Positions 24,614 to 34,474 of a stretch of DNA of 64,000 nucleotides are shown piece after piece. The translations under genes were made by a program, and so were the position numbers. The stretch is from Thermodesulforhabdaceae bacterium (lineage in GTDB: Bacteria; Desulfobacterota; Syntrophobacteria; Syntrophobacterales; Thermodesulforhabdaceae): positions 91,001 through 155,000 of the forward strand of contig JBBFKT010000006.1 in assembly GCA_037482015.1 (NCBI GenBank). Direction: 5' to 3'. Positions within the stretch are counted from its first letter, which is position 1. Each line of letters begins with the position of its first letter. The notes under the pieces are model-generated. The model made no database searches. It had not been told where the DNA came from and was given only the letters and a program-made list of their open reading frames with translations.

Positions 24614-26707
24614 ATGACGGATTATCAGAGAGCAAATAAGAAAAATAGACTTGCCTTTGAAAATAGCCCTTATCTTCTCCAGCATGCCTCTAATCCGGTG
24701 GATTGGTATCCCTGGGGAGAAGAAGCCTTTGAGAAGGCGAGAAAGGAAGATAAGCCCGTTTTTCTATCAATAGGATATTCCACCTGTCACTGGTGCCACG
24801 TGATGGCCAGAGAATCCTTCGAGGATGAAGACGTAGCCAGAATTCTCAATCAGTTTTTTGTTTCTATAAAGGTGGATAGAGAAGAAAAGCCGGATGTGGA
24901 TCATTTATACATGACAGCTTGCCAGGCAATAACCGGAAGGGGTGGATGGCCTCTTTCTGTTTTTCTGACCCCTCAGGGAGAGCCCTTCTTTGCAGGAACA
25001 TATTTTCCTAAGACAAGTCGTATGGGACTCCCCGGTTTCAAAGATCTGTTGCTATACATTGCCAATCTCTGGAAGACAGACAGAAACAGAATTCATCAAG
25101 TTGCAAAACAGCTAACAGACATTATAAAGGCTCAGGATACAAGCCGGGATAAGAAAAATCTTACTGAGACCTTGCTTCGCCGTTGTTATGAGGCTTTAGC
25201 CCGTTCCTTTGATCCTCGTTATGGAGGATTTCTGCCAGCGCCCAAGTTTCCGTCTCCTCACCAACTAACCTATCTTTTAAGATGGTATTATAGAGTGGGA
25301 CAACCCCTGGCATTGGAAATAGTAGAAAAAACTCTTGTTGCCATGAGAAATGGAGGGATTTTCGACCAGATTGGATACGGCTTTCACAGGTATTCGGTAG
25401 ATGAAAAGTGGCTTATTCCCCATTTCGAAAAGATGCTATACGATCAGGCATTATGCATGCTAGCTTATTGTGAGGCATTTCATTTGACTAAAAAACCCTT
25501 CTTCAAGGAAGTGGTTCATGAAATAGCTCAATACGTGCTGAGGGATCTCAGAGATTCTGATGGAGGCTTTTTCTCGGCAGAAGATGCGGATACAGAGGGA
25601 AAGGAAGGAGCTTTCTACCTGTGGGATAAAAAAGAAGTAGTATCTTTACTGGGGAAAGATTTGGGAGAAGTTGTTTCAAGATTTTACGGCATAACCGATG
25701 AGGGCAACTTTGAAGATGGCAAAACGATTCTTCATGTGGCGATAGAACATAAGACTTTAGCTAAAATACAGGGGATGGAAGAAAACGATCTTCGCCAAAT
25801 TTTAGAAAAAGCCAGAGAAAGACTTTTTGAGGCAAGACAGTTAAGAGTAAGACCTCAACTGGATGACAAGATCATAGTAGCCTGGAACGGGTTGATGATG
25901 GGGGCTTTTGCCAGAGCATCCTGGGTGCTTGGTGAACCGTCATATGCCGAAGTGTCAAGGAACTGTGCTGATTTTATACTTAGAGAGCTTCGCACCGAAG
26001 ATGGAAGACTCATGAGAGCCTGGAGGCAGGGTAAAGCGAGCCATACAGGATGTCTGGAAGATTACTCCGCCCTTATCTGGGGACTTCTGGAGCTTTACGA
26101 AGCTACATTTGAGATCAGGTGGCTAATTGAAGCTTTGAATTTAACAAATCTAATGCTGGAAATATTTTGGGACAGTGAGCACGGCGGTTTCTTTATGACT
26201 CCTCGAGACACAAAAGATCTTTTGGTGCTTCCCAAGGATTCTTACGATGGAGCCATGCCCTCTGGAAATTCCATGGCGGCCGTGGTTCTGGCAAAACTTG
26301 CCAGGATAACAGGTAGAGAGGATTTTGAGGAAAAGGCATGGGCTACCCTGGGGGTGTTTTCATCTTCCCTGGAGGCTTACCCTTCTGGTTACACCTATAT
26401 GTTGACTGCTCTGGATTTTCTATTGGGACCCTGTCAGGAAGTGGTTATAGCCGGTAAAAAGGGGAATCCTGAAACAATTGCAATGCTGGAAGAACTGAGA
26501 AAGGATTTTTCACCCAGACGGACAGTGATACTTTTGGAGCCTGATGATCATGCTAAAGATTTGAGGCAAATTGTCCCCCACCTTCAATTCGTCTCTTCTG
26601 ATGACAAAGGGTGCAGGGTTTATTTATGCTATGGCCGTTCATGCCTAGAGCCGGTAAATACTCCTGAAAAGCTCAGAAAACTCCTGGATGAGACTAAAAC
26701 AGTCTAA
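24614..26707 (+). CDS. YyaL/DUF255-type thioredoxin-domain protein with six-hairpin glycosidase-like fold
   Basis: This 697-residue protein belongs to the YyaL/spermatogenesis-associated-protein-20 family. The N-terminal DUF255 thioredoxin-like domain shows [19 protein letters not shown], the CxxC-type [20 protein letters not shown] and [13 protein letters not shown]. The rest is an alpha/alpha toroid resembling N-acylglucosamine epimerases ([27 protein letters not shown]). The function is not established. ATG 24614 is chosen because AAGGA precedes it and family homology begins immediately after; the frame is open back to 24497. Confidence 0.9.
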   Translation: MTDYQRANKKNRLAFENSPYLLQHASNPVDWYPWGEEAFEKARKEDKPVFLSIGYSTCHWCHVMARESFEDEDVARILNQFFVSIKVDREEKPDVDHLYMTACQAITGRGGWPLSVFLTPQGEPFFAGTYFPKTSRMGLPGFKDLLLYIANLWKTDRNRIHQVAKQLTDIIKAQDTSRDKKNLTETLLRRCYEALARSFDPRYGGFLPAPKFPSPHQLTYLLRWYYRVGQPLALEIVEKTLVAMRNGGIFDQIGYGFHRYSVDEKWLIPHFEKMLYDQALCMLAYCEAFHLTKKPFFKEVVHEIAQYVLRDLRDSDGGFFSAEDADTEGKEGAFYLWDKKEVVSLLGKDLGEVVSRFYGITDEGNFEDGKTILHVAIEHKTLAKIQGMEENDLRQILEKARERLFEARQLRVRPQLDDKIIVAWNGLMMGAFARASWVLGEPSYAEVSRNCADFILRELRTEDGRLMRAWRQGKASHTGCLEDYSALIWGLLELYEATFEIRWLIEALNLTNLMLEIFWDSEHGGFFMTPRDTKDLLVLPKDSYDGAMPSGNSMAAVVLAKLARITGREDFEEKAWATLGVFSSSLEAYPSGYTYMLTALDFLLGPCQEVVIAGKKGNPETIAMLEELRKDFSPRRTVILLEPDDHAKDLRQIVPHLQFVSSDDKGCRVYLCYGRSCLEPVNTPEKLRKLLDETKTV

Positions 26708-26983
26708 AATTAGTTTTTACTTTTTAGTAAGATTTTAAAGTGTGCAACAAAAAATTCTGAGGTTAGAAAGACGAGAAGAGATTAAAACAGGACTAATCCC
26801 AGAGACACAGAGAGCACATAAAAAACACGGAGAAAATGTTCATAGCAACCAATCTTTCCCAGACCTCTGTGTTTGAACTCTGTGTTCTCTGTGGTGAAAT
26901 TAATTCGCCGTATCGATAAAACTTTCTGCACGTCTCCGGCATAGGATATTTTCTGGACGCCCTGAGGAGAAAGGATTGCGGTC
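26708..26983. other. Spacer between the YyaL-type gene and the P-type ATPase
   Basis: This 276-base spacer holds the CACAGAG-type inverted repeat (26801-26895) and the ribosome site of the ATPase gene (GAGAAAGG before 26984). No gene is seen. Confidence 0.6.
26801..26895. repeat. Imperfect inverted repeat of the CACAGAG/CTCTGTG type
   Basis: The left arm (about 26801-26832, with ACACAGAGAGCAC and AACACGGAG) pairs imperfectly with the right arm (about 26865-26895, with CTCTGTGTTTGA and CTCTGTGTTCTCTGTGG). Similar interspersed sequences are widespread in anaerobe genomes; a function is not known to me. Confidence 0.6.
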
Positions 26984-29656
26984 ATGGAATGGTATCGCAT
27001 GAGTGTATCGGAAGTTTTGAATCGTCTGGGTTCTTCTGAAAAAGGTTTAACATCGGAAGAAGCTCAAAAAAGACTGGCTGTTTATGGACTTAACAAGCTC
27101 AAAGAAGAAGAGAAGATAAATTTTTTCCTCCTTTTCCTGAAGCAGTTTACCAATCCCCTTGTGATCATACTCCTGGTAGCCTCTGTAGTAACGACAGCGA
27201 TAAAGGAATATGTTGACACCGGAGTAATTCTGAGCGTTGTTGTCATCAACGCCATTATCGGCTTTATAGAAGAGGTAAAAGCAGAAAGGTCTGTCAGAGC
27301 TCTCAAAAAGATGCTTGTTAGTAAAGCCATTGTTGTAAGAAACGGTGTGGAAGAGGAAATACCGTCAGAATATATCGTTCCTGGTGACATAATAAAGATA
27401 GGATCCGGCGATAGAATTCCTGCGGATGTGAGAATTATTAAGGCTCTTGAATTGAAAATTGATGAATCCATGCTAACAGGGGAGTCTCTTCCTGCAGAAA
27501 AAAAGGACATCACCATCGAAACCCCCGATCTTCTTCCGGCAGATCAGCGGAACATGGCTTTTATGGGAACGGTTGTGGTTAGCGGAAGAAGCGAGGGTGT
27601 TGTTGTCAGCACCGGTGAAAATACCATTCTGGGGAAAATTGCCAGATCGGTTCAAGAGATTGGTCCAGTAAAAGCTCCTATTCAGAAAAAATTTGAAAAT
27701 TTTGCCCGTTTGCTGGGTATTATTATTCTAGCAGCCTGCGGAGTTTTATTTGCCGCAGGACTAATGATGGGTGGTAGCTTTCGGGAAATGTTCATGGTTT
27801 CTGTGGCAGGAGCTGTGGCGTCTATTCCAGAGGGGCTTCCCATTGCTGTATCCGTTGCCATGGCTGTAGGAGTTGCCCGGATGGCTAAAAAGAATGCGAT
27901 CATAAGAGTTCCAGCCGCCGTAGAAACTCTGGGTTCCACAACGGTAATATGTTCCGACAAGACAGGAACTCTTACGAAGAACGAAATGACCGTTGTGAAG
28001 CTTTATGTTGAATCCAGAATCCTGGATGTGCCCGATTCGGAATCTAACGAAGAAGGTTCTGTTACAACTTCCCGTAATATCGAAAAGAAAGATGGGGCTA
28101 AAGTTGTAGATCTTTTACGAATAGGCCTTTTGTGCAATGAATCGGAAGTTATAAAGAAGGATGGACAGCTCGTTATCAAGGGAGATCCTACCGAGGGAGC
28201 TTTAATAATAGCAGCATCTAAGTTTGGACTGACAAAGAAGGATGAACTTTCCCGTTTTCCCCTTGTTTCTATGATCCCTTTTGAGTCTGATCGCGGTTTT
28301 ATGGCTACCTTACACGAAGATGGAAATCAAAGAATTCTCTTTGTAAAAGGAGCTCCTGAAAAAGTGATCGAAATGTCATTAGCGAGCCCCGAAGAAAGAA
28401 AAGCGTTTCTGGAGACTTCAGCCAAATTCGCTCAAGAAGGCTTGAGGGTTCTCTGTTTTGCGCAAAGGTTTCTTCCTTCTTACAAAGAAAATATCACCGG
28501 AGAAGACCTGAAAGATCTTGAACTGGTTGGCTTGCAGGGCATGATAGATCCTCCCAGACCGGAGGTGCCAGAGGCAATCAAAGGTTGCCAGAGAGCCGGA
28601 ATAAGAGTGGTTATGATTACGGGGGATCACGTTGATACTGCCTCAGCTATCGCAAAAAAGCTTGGTATTAGCAGGGAAAATCAGGAAGTAATATCGGGAC
28701 AAGCCTTAGAAAAAATGACCGATGATGAACTCTATGAGAAGATTCCGAAGGTATCGGTTTTCGCAAGAGTAGCCCCTCACCACAAGCTCAGAATTGCCAG
28801 ACAATTCATTAGAAGAGGAGAAATTGTGGCTATGACAGGTGATGGGGTAAACGATGCCCCCGCTCTTAAGGCAGCTCACATAGGTATTGCCATGGGCAAA
28901 GCAGGAACGGATGTAGCAAAGGAATCGGCTGATATGATCCTGACAGACGATAACTTCGCCACTATTTTCAACGCTGTAAAAGAAGGAAGAATTGTTTTCG
29001 ATAATCTTCGGAAAATGGTTTTTTTCTTGATCCCTACCGGTATAGCCGCCGTCATTTCCATCCTGGTAACCCTGTTTCTTGGCATACCTATACCTTATAC
29101 CCCTTCTCAACTGTTGTGGATTAATTTGGTTACAAACAGTCTTCAGGATGTGTCTCTGGCTTTTGAGCCCGGTGAGCCAGGCATAATTGATCGTCCTCCT
29201 AGACATCCAAAAGAGCCTATAATGTCAAGGGTGTTGCTGGAAAGGACTATCATCGTTTCTCTGGTGATTTCCCTGGGGGGCGTATATCTCTACTGGAAAT
29301 CCCTGCAGGCGGGACATGAACTGGAATATGCTCGAACCGTAGCGGTTACCACCATGGTGTTTTTCCAGTTTTTCCAGACCTGGAATGCGAGATCGGAGCG
29401 ACTATCTGTTTTCACCATACCTTTCTTCAGCAACAAGTTCCTTTTTCTTAGTATGATGCTTGCCATTCTTGCCCAGCTTGGTTTTATTTACATTCCTGCT
29501 TTTGAGTGGCTTTTTAGAACTAGACCCCTGGAGTATAAGGATCTGATTTTATCCATCGGCATGGCTTCCACTATTATAGTTGTTGTGGAAGCAGATAAGC
29601 TCATAAGAAGAGTCTTATGCCGGGATAATTTTGCGACCAAAGAATGTAGATACTAA
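26984..29656 (+). CDS. P-type cation-transporting ATPase (P2A, Ca2+-ATPase-like)
   Basis: This 890-residue membrane pump has an N-terminal cation-ATPase domain (GLTSEEAQKRLAVYG), the A-domain TGES, PEGLP in TM4, the phosphorylated Asp in CSDKTGTLT, the hinge motif MTGDGVNDAPAL and a C-terminal membrane bundle. P2A pumps export Ca2+ or Mn2+ by ATP hydrolysis. TM6 reads NLVTNSLQD where SERCA-type pumps have NLVTDGLPA, so a key Ca2+ ligand Asp is Asn and the transported ion is uncertain. The ATG follows AAAGG at a suitable distance. No regulator or partner lies nearby. Confidence 0.92.
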   Translation: MEWYRMSVSEVLNRLGSSEKGLTSEEAQKRLAVYGLNKLKEEEKINFFLLFLKQFTNPLVIILLVASVVTTAIKEYVDTGVILSVVVINAIIGFIEEVKAERSVRALKKMLVSKAIVVRNGVEEEIPSEYIVPGDIIKIGSGDRIPADVRIIKALELKIDESMLTGESLPAEKKDITIETPDLLPADQRNMAFMGTVVVSGRSEGVVVSTGENTILGKIARSVQEIGPVKAPIQKKFENFARLLGIIILAACGVLFAAGLMMGGSFREMFMVSVAGAVASIPEGLPIAVSVAMAVGVARMAKKNAIIRVPAAVETLGSTTVICSDKTGTLTKNEMTVVKLYVESRILDVPDSESNEEGSVTTSRNIEKKDGAKVVDLLRIGLLCNESEVIKKDGQLVIKGDPTEGALIIAASKFGLTKKDELSRFPLVSMIPFESDRGFMATLHEDGNQRILFVKGAPEKVIEMSLASPEERKAFLETSAKFAQEGLRVLCFAQRFLPSYKENITGEDLKDLELVGLQGMIDPPRPEVPEAIKGCQRAGIRVVMITGDHVDTASAIAKKLGISRENQEVISGQALEKMTDDELYEKIPKVSVFARVAPHHKLRIARQFIRRGEIVAMTGDGVNDAPALKAAHIGIAMGKAGTDVAKESADMILTDDNFATIFNAVKEGRIVFDNLRKMVFFLIPTGIAAVISILVTLFLGIPIPYTPSQLLWINLVTNSLQDVSLAFEPGEPGIIDRPPRHPKEPIMSRVLLERTIIVSLVISLGGVYLYWKSLQAGHELEYARTVAVTTMVFFQFFQTWNARSERLSVFTIPFFSNKFLFLSMMLAILAQLGFIYIPAFEWLFRTRPLEYKDLILSIGMASTIIVVVEADKLIRRVLCRDNFATKECRY

Positions 29657-29716
29657 AAAACTGAATGTAAAGCCCTGAAATTATCCCGCCATCGCTCAAG
29701 TTAATCAAAAAATCAT

Positions 29717-29742
29717 AGAGGCACGCTGTGTCGCGTGCCTCT
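29717..29742. repeat. Stem-loop between convergent genes
   Basis: AGAGGCACGC (29717-29726) pairs perfectly with GCGTGCCTCT (29733-29742) over a six-base loop. It has no T-run. It may be a bidirectional terminator or a member of the GTAGGGGC-type palindrome group. Confidence 0.55.
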
Positions 29743-29770
29743 GCATTTACTAAGAGAACCTGCCTGTTTT

Positions 29771-30550
29771 TTATCTGTTGCACCAGGTCGGGGATCTTTT
29801 CTCCAGAAAGGCGCAGATACCTTCTCTGGCATCCATTGCCGTGCAGTTCATGGCGATGACTTCCTGGGCGTATCGATAGGCGCTGTATTCGTCCATATCG
29901 ATTTGGTCATAAAAGGCTTTTTTGCCAAGTCCCAGAGTAAAACGGCTGTATTGAGCTATTTCTCTCGCCCAATTCAGAGTTTCTTCTTCCAGCTTTTCCT
30001 TTTCCACAACTTTGTTAACGAGCCCCCAGGCTAGAGCTTCCTGAGCGGAAACGAATCTACCTGTCAAAAGCATTTCCATAGCTCTGCGTCTTCCTATAAC
30101 TCTTACAAGCGGCACCATAGGAGTGGTGCAGAAAAGACCAATTTTAACCCCGGGAGTTGCAAATTTTGCCTCAGTTTCTGCAACAGCCAGATCACAGGCA
30201 GCAACAAGCTGACAACCGGCAGCCGTTGCTATGCCATGAACCTGAGCAATAACAGGCTGAGGAAGCTGATGTATCTGCCACATCATATCGCTACAGACTC
30301 TGAATATCTTACGAAAATCGTGAATATCAGCCCCTTCCTTTACCATATCACTGAGATCATGCCCCGCACAAAAGACAGGGCCTGCACCTTTGATAATCAC
30401 TACCTTTACAGATTCATCCGACCCAATGCGCTTCAAAAGCTCGATCATCTGTTCCATAAGCTCGATGGACAAAGCATTGCGCTTTTCGGGTCGATTCAGG
30501 GTAATAATTCCTACAGCGTCATGTTGATTCCAAAGAAGCCAATCGGTCAT
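29771..30550 (-). CDS. Enoyl-CoA hydratase/isomerase family protein (ECHDC3-like, catalytic Glu absent)
   Basis: This 259-residue crotonase-fold protein has the CoA and oxyanion-hole segments VFCAGHDLSDM and GIATAAGCQLVAACDLAVA, then FATPGVKIGLFCTTP. In true enoyl-CoA hydratases the two catalytic glutamates lie in GGCELA and in QPE; here these positions are Gln (GCQLVA) and Gly (TPGVKIG). The GLFC pattern resembles ECHDC3-like relatives, so simple hydratase activity is doubtful. ATG 30550 follows CAGGGGG; an in-frame ATG at 30574 lacks such a site. It lies downstream of the GlnD-like gene on the same strand. Confidence 0.85.
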   Translation of the reverse strand: MTDWLLWNQHDAVGIITLNRPEKRNALSIELMEQMIELLKRIGSDESVKVVIIKGAGPVFCAGHDLSDMVKEGADIHDFRKIFRVCSDMMWQIHQLPQPVIAQVHGIATAAGCQLVAACDLAVAETEAKFATPGVKIGLFCTTPMVPLVRVIGRRRAMEMLLTGRFVSAQEALAWGLVNKVVEKEKLEEETLNWAREIAQYSRFTLGLGKKAFYDQIDMDEYSAYRYAQEVIAMNCTAMDAREGICAFLEKRSPTWCNR

Positions 30551-30609
30551 CTTAGCCCCCTGCTTAAACGGCATGCTGAATGATTCGTCAATCTATCAAT
30601 CATTAACTA

Positions 30610-33198
30610 TTACAAGCCCATTCCAGAAGCTTTATCCAGCCAGAAGGTCAATGCATCTTTGATTTCTTCAATTTGTTCCGGGTCACTTAACTTATTACCC
30701 AGGTGATCTTTCACGTAAAACACATCTGCCACCTGATCGCCTCTTGTCGTAATCTTTGCAACATAGACTCTAATCTCAAATCCAGCCAGTGTTCTTGTGA
30801 TGAGGTAAAGAAGTCCAGGTCGATCCTTTGTATAAACCTCCAGTATGGTGTAATCTTCCGAAGAATCGTTATCCACCACGATTTCGGTTTTTACAGATCG
30901 GAACCCTCTGGGAAAAACTGCTCTCTGAGCCATCCTGTAATCCAGAGCAAGTTTATGTTCAACAAGGCGTTTAAGATCGCTACTGATGTTATCCCAGTTA
31001 GTTTCAACTCCAACTGTTCTCGAAACGCACTGAAAGTCCAGAATCATAACGTCGTTTTTCTTTACGAAGACCTGAGCAGAAATAATACCCAAATTGTGTA
31101 GAGTCAGAAGTCCGGCTACTTTGAAAAGCAAGCCAGGGGTCATTTTACTTACAACCGTAAGATTCCAGCCCTTTTCCATCCCACCGTATTTGCCGAGAGA
31201 TCGAGGCACAACCCGCCACACGAAAGGTTCCTGAGAATTAAAGAAGCTCCATTCAAGTCTAAGATGTTCCGCAATATCTTCGGGGGTCATGGAAAGAAGA
31301 TACCTTGGGGAAATCTCCTCAAGCTGGCTTTTGAGCTGAGCTTCATCCATAAGATCCGAAACTTTTTCTTTCACAAGTTTTAAAATCTGAGCGATCCGAT
31401 CCTGGATAAGCCGTGGGTTGGGTTCTCCCTTTTCTATGATTTGAGCCAGCCGATCGTGCAAGAAGATAATCGGGCTTCTCTGCCATTTTTCAAAAGCCAC
31501 GGGACCCGTTGCTTTAAGATCAGCGAAAGTCAAAATAAGAAGAAGATCCAACCTAACGGGATTCCCAATAATCAGGCTACACTGGGAAAGCATGCCCTCA
31601 TCGCCAATATCTCTCATGGATGCGCTGTCCATAAGAAGAGTATGCTGAGCAACAAGAAACTGCACCATATCGCTTTCTTCTGGAAGAAGCCCAAGCCGCC
31701 TTGCAATGGGTGGAATCATTTCCCCGCCTCTCAGAGCATGCTCTCTTCCACCGCTCTTTCCGATGTCGTGAAGAAGGGCAGCAAGATAAAGCCATCTTGG
31801 GTCGCTTATTCTGCTGCCCACTCTCGTTAATTCGGGTTCTTCTTTAGCGTAATCTCCGCGAAATACCTTTTTAACTTCCTGCAGGGTTCTTAAGGCGTGT
31901 TCATGAAAGGGAAAAGCATGGAAAAAGTCGTGTTGAGAAAGTCCTACTGTGGCGTTCCATTCGGGAATAAGAGCTGAAAGAAAGCCCATGTCGTGAAATT
32001 GACGAAAAGAAAGGAGCCTTGAAGAATCGGAATGAATCATAAGAAGAAGTTCTTCTGCAACTGATCTGTCTCCCGAGGAAACTTCCAGAATGTTTACATG
32101 ATCGCTAAGGTGACGGAGAGTATTCGCCCCTACCGGCACGCCGTATTGGCTAGCCAACCGGAAAATGCGTATAAAGTTTACAGGGGTGAGCTGGAAAATC
32201 TGGAAATCCACATCGAGAGCTCCTTCTTTTATAAACACTCCAGGGTGGACTTCTCTTGGAGCAGGTTTGTCTTCTTTCTTTGCATCGGTTTTTTCTTCTA
32301 TGACCTGCCAGAAAATCTGGCAAATTCGGCTGACATCATGAAAAGAGCGATAGACTTCCTGCATAAAGACATCAACCGGCAGAAAATCCGCTCGCCCACT
32401 GTAGCCAAGTTTTGAAGCAATTTCCTCCTGCAGACTGTAGGAGAGGGAAGAATTCTGAGCAGCATTAAGTATCCTGAGATAGAAACGTTCTGCCTGCTGC
32501 AGTCGATCTATTTCCTGCCTTTTTAGAATACCTTCTTTTACAGCTTCATCCATCCGCACCATGCCAAGTAGCATAAGAGCAGTTCTCATGCACCGGATGT
32601 CGTCGAGTCCGCCGGAAAATCTAACAATATCGGGTTCCAGCCAGTCTTCCGCTTGCGTCGCCTGCTCGAAACGGTCCACCCATGCTCTTTTGCACTCCCC
32701 GATAATCGTCGTCCCTCGATCCTGAATCTGTTTTCTGAATAGTCCTTCCAGTTCATCAGCAAATACACGATTGCCGGATACATACCGCATGGAAATTGCA
32801 TCTTTTAAGAACTCATAATTCTGAGCCGCCCTATTGATGAAATCTTCGGCTGTAAAAACATCCCACCTTACCTTCCAGCCGGCTTCTTCAAGAGGCTTGA
32901 CGATTTCCTGAAACCATTCCCTTAAATCAAAAAGCCCTGGCGTTACAACAAAGGCAAGATGCACTTCCTGTTGTGGTCCCACAAAACCTCTTCCAAAATC
33001 ACCAAGGGCGATCACGGCACTATCAGACCGGAAATTATCTGAAGAGGCTTCCAGCATGTTTGCAAGTCGGTTGTAAAGAGAGATAATGGATATTTCCAAA
33101 AGATTAGTATGGGCTATAAACCCTTCCTCGCTGTAATCCTGAACGAGACGCTCTCGCTGTTTTTTTAGGGATTCAACAATGTAATCGTAATCTACCAT
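30610..33198 (-). CDS. GlnD-like HD/ACT regulatory protein with inactivated nucleotidyltransferase domain
   Basis: This 862-residue protein has the layout of the PII uridylyltransferase/uridylyl-removing enzyme GlnD: nucleotidyltransferase fold, GlnE-like helical domain, HD phosphohydrolase (LLHDIGKSGGREHA) and two C-terminal ACT domains (about residues 690-770 and 800-862). In the nucleotidyltransferase site the expected G-G-x-G-R...S-D-x-D-L reads G66-D-F-G-R70 and Q77-E-V-H80-L, so both metal-binding Asp are lost, while the HD motif is intact. Uridylylation is therefore unlikely. De-uridylylation or another HD reaction, controlled by ACT ligand binding, remains possible. No glnB or glnA lies nearby. 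Confidence 0.85.
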   Translation of the reverse strand: MVDYDYIVESLKKQRERLVQDYSEEGFIAHTNLLEISIISLYNRLANMLEASSDNFRSDSAVIALGDFGRGFVGPQQEVHLAFVVTPGLFDLREWFQEIVKPLEEAGWKVRWDVFTAEDFINRAAQNYEFLKDAISMRYVSGNRVFADELEGLFRKQIQDRGTTIIGECKRAWVDRFEQATQAEDWLEPDIVRFSGGLDDIRCMRTALMLLGMVRMDEAVKEGILKRQEIDRLQQAERFYLRILNAAQNSSLSYSLQEEIASKLGYSGRADFLPVDVFMQEVYRSFHDVSRICQIFWQVIEEKTDAKKEDKPAPREVHPGVFIKEGALDVDFQIFQLTPVNFIRIFRLASQYGVPVGANTLRHLSDHVNILEVSSGDRSVAEELLLMIHSDSSRLLSFRQFHDMGFLSALIPEWNATVGLSQHDFFHAFPFHEHALRTLQEVKKVFRGDYAKEEPELTRVGSRISDPRWLYLAALLHDIGKSGGREHALRGGEMIPPIARRLGLLPEESDMVQFLVAQHTLLMDSASMRDIGDEGMLSQCSLIIGNPVRLDLLLILTFADLKATGPVAFEKWQRSPIIFLHDRLAQIIEKGEPNPRLIQDRIAQILKLVKEKVSDLMDEAQLKSQLEEISPRYLLSMTPEDIAEHLRLEWSFFNSQEPFVWRVVPRSLGKYGGMEKGWNLTVVSKMTPGLLFKVAGLLTLHNLGIISAQVFVKKNDVMILDFQCVSRTVGVETNWDNISSDLKRLVEHKLALDYRMAQRAVFPRGFRSVKTEIVVDNDSSEDYTILEVYTKDRPGLLYLITRTLAGFEIRVYVAKITTRGDQVADVFYVKDHLGNKLSDPEQIEEIKDALTFWLDKASGMGL

Positions 33199-33244
33199 TG
33201 GTCCCTTCTCACCTCTCCTGGTATATAAAGTTTGTCAAACCAGT

Positions 33245-33979
33245 TTATTTAGTCACTGGTTTTCCCTTCTGCACTGGTTTTCCCTCAAACCTTGCTTCCA
33301 CCACTTTCCAGTCTATTTGCTGGAGCATTGCTTTGATGTAGGACGGGCGATCGAGTTGATAGTCCACGATAAAGGCATGTTCAAAGACATCCAATACCAG
33401 CAAGGGAACACATTGAGCAAGAAGCCCGCTGTGGTGTTCGTTAATCCATGCATTCATAAGGCGACCCGTGGAAGAATCATAAAACAAAACCGCCCAGCCT
33501 ATGCCTCTCATTTGAGCCGTAGCGATAAAATCGTTCTGCCATGAGTCAAAGCTTCCGAAGTTAGCTTCAACTGCCTTGTAAAATGCACTCTTTGGATCAG
33601 GAGCCGATGGAGTGATCCCGAGATTTTCGAAAAACAGTTCATGGAGTTTCATTCCGTCAAATTCGAAAGCAAACCTGCGTTTCAATTCCGCATACTGAGG
33701 TGTGTTGGACTGTCCCTGTTCGGCAAGAGCTTTTAATTCGTCCAGAAGACGATTTGTGTTGTTCACATAACCCTGATAAAGAGCGAAATGAAGTTTTAGA
33801 GCTGTTTCGCTGAGTCCCGGCATTCCTATCAGGTAAGAAAAATCCTTAGCTTCGTAAGGAATAACCTGCTTTACCATCTTTTCCTCCTTGCCTTCCTTAC
33901 CGCCGTGACATCCAACCAGTAATAAGGCAACGATGAGCAAGATAACTTTGTGAAGGCTCTTCAATAATCTTTGATCCAT
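33245..33979 (-). CDS. Fe/Mn superoxide-dismutase-family lipoprotein
   Basis: This 244-residue protein has a lipoprotein signal (charged start, hydrophobic core, LVGC with Cys24) followed by a SOD fold. Metal ligands can be aligned: His in LKLHFALYQGYV, His in GMKLHELFFENLG, and Asp and His in LDVFEHAFIVDY. The active-site loop differs from E. coli SodB (one residue shorter, without the HH pair). Start ATG 33979 follows GGGAG; a longer frame to 34087 overlaps the upstream gene and is rejected. A membrane-anchored periplasmic dismutase role is inferred. It starts 22 bases after the ferritin-like gene. Confidence 0.87.
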   Translation of the reverse strand: MDQRLLKSLHKVILLIVALLLVGCHGGKEGKEEKMVKQVIPYEAKDFSYLIGMPGLSETALKLHFALYQGYVNNTNRLLDELKALAEQGQSNTPQYAELKRRFAFEFDGMKLHELFFENLGITPSAPDPKSAFYKAVEANFGSFDSWQNDFIATAQMRGIGWAVLFYDSSTGRLMNAWINEHHSGLLAQCVPLLVLDVFEHAFIVDYQLDRPSYIKAMLQQIDWKVVEARFEGKPVQKGKPVTK

Positions 33980-34001
33980 AACTTGCTCCCTTTGCATGTC
34001 T

Positions 34002-34316
34002 CTACTTTTTGGCGATACCGAGCTTCTGCATAATCTCTTCGACTTCTTCGGCTCCTTTGGCGTAGAAAGATTCTTCTTCAGGATCAAGATGCTTGAGTAG
34101 TCTTAAAAATTCTCCCGCATGCACTCGTTCTTCATCAGCAATATCCTTCAGCACTTCTTTAGCCAGCGAGTCATCAGTTGATTCGGCCAATTGCATGTAA
34201 AGCTGCACGGCTTCGTATTCCGCTGCAATAAGGAATCTTATGGCTCTGATCAGTTCTTCCTTCGTTAATTTTCTGTCGCTTGCAAGACCTGAAAAGGGGT
34301 GTCCAAACTCAGGCAT
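34002..34316 (-). CDS. Small ferritin-like protein (encapsulated-ferritin-like)
   Basis: This 104-residue protein has ligand motifs AAEYEAVQLYMQLAE and DIADEERVHAGEFLRLL, one ExxH-type half of a diiron site. Such short ferritin-like proteins dimerise to build ferroxidase centres, and several are encapsulin cargo or encapsulin N-terminal domains. No encapsulin gene is in this window, and the C-terminus (EIMQKLGIAKK) is only a speculative targeting tail. With the downstream lipoprotein SOD it forms a two-gene oxidative-stress operon. Confidence 0.85.
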   Translation of the reverse strand: MPEFGHPFSGLASDRKLTKEELIRAIRFLIAAEYEAVQLYMQLAESTDDSLAKEVLKDIADEERVHAGEFLRLLKHLDPEEESFYAKGAEEVEEIMQKLGIAKK

Positions 34317-34474
34317 GGTTCCCTCCTTGTTGTTTTTGGTTTAACTCTGCTACCGAGACGTGTCCCCTCCTGCAACCGAGGGACAATTAACGCTTTTGCT
34401 TCCTGTGAAAAGAGAGTAAAAATTTTTCTCGGACCTGTAAAGTAAAACCTTGAATTAAAAAGAAGGGGGAACAA

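Noticed and set aside
26801..26895. CRISPR array
   Set aside because: There are only two imperfect inverted arms, with no regularly spaced direct repeats.
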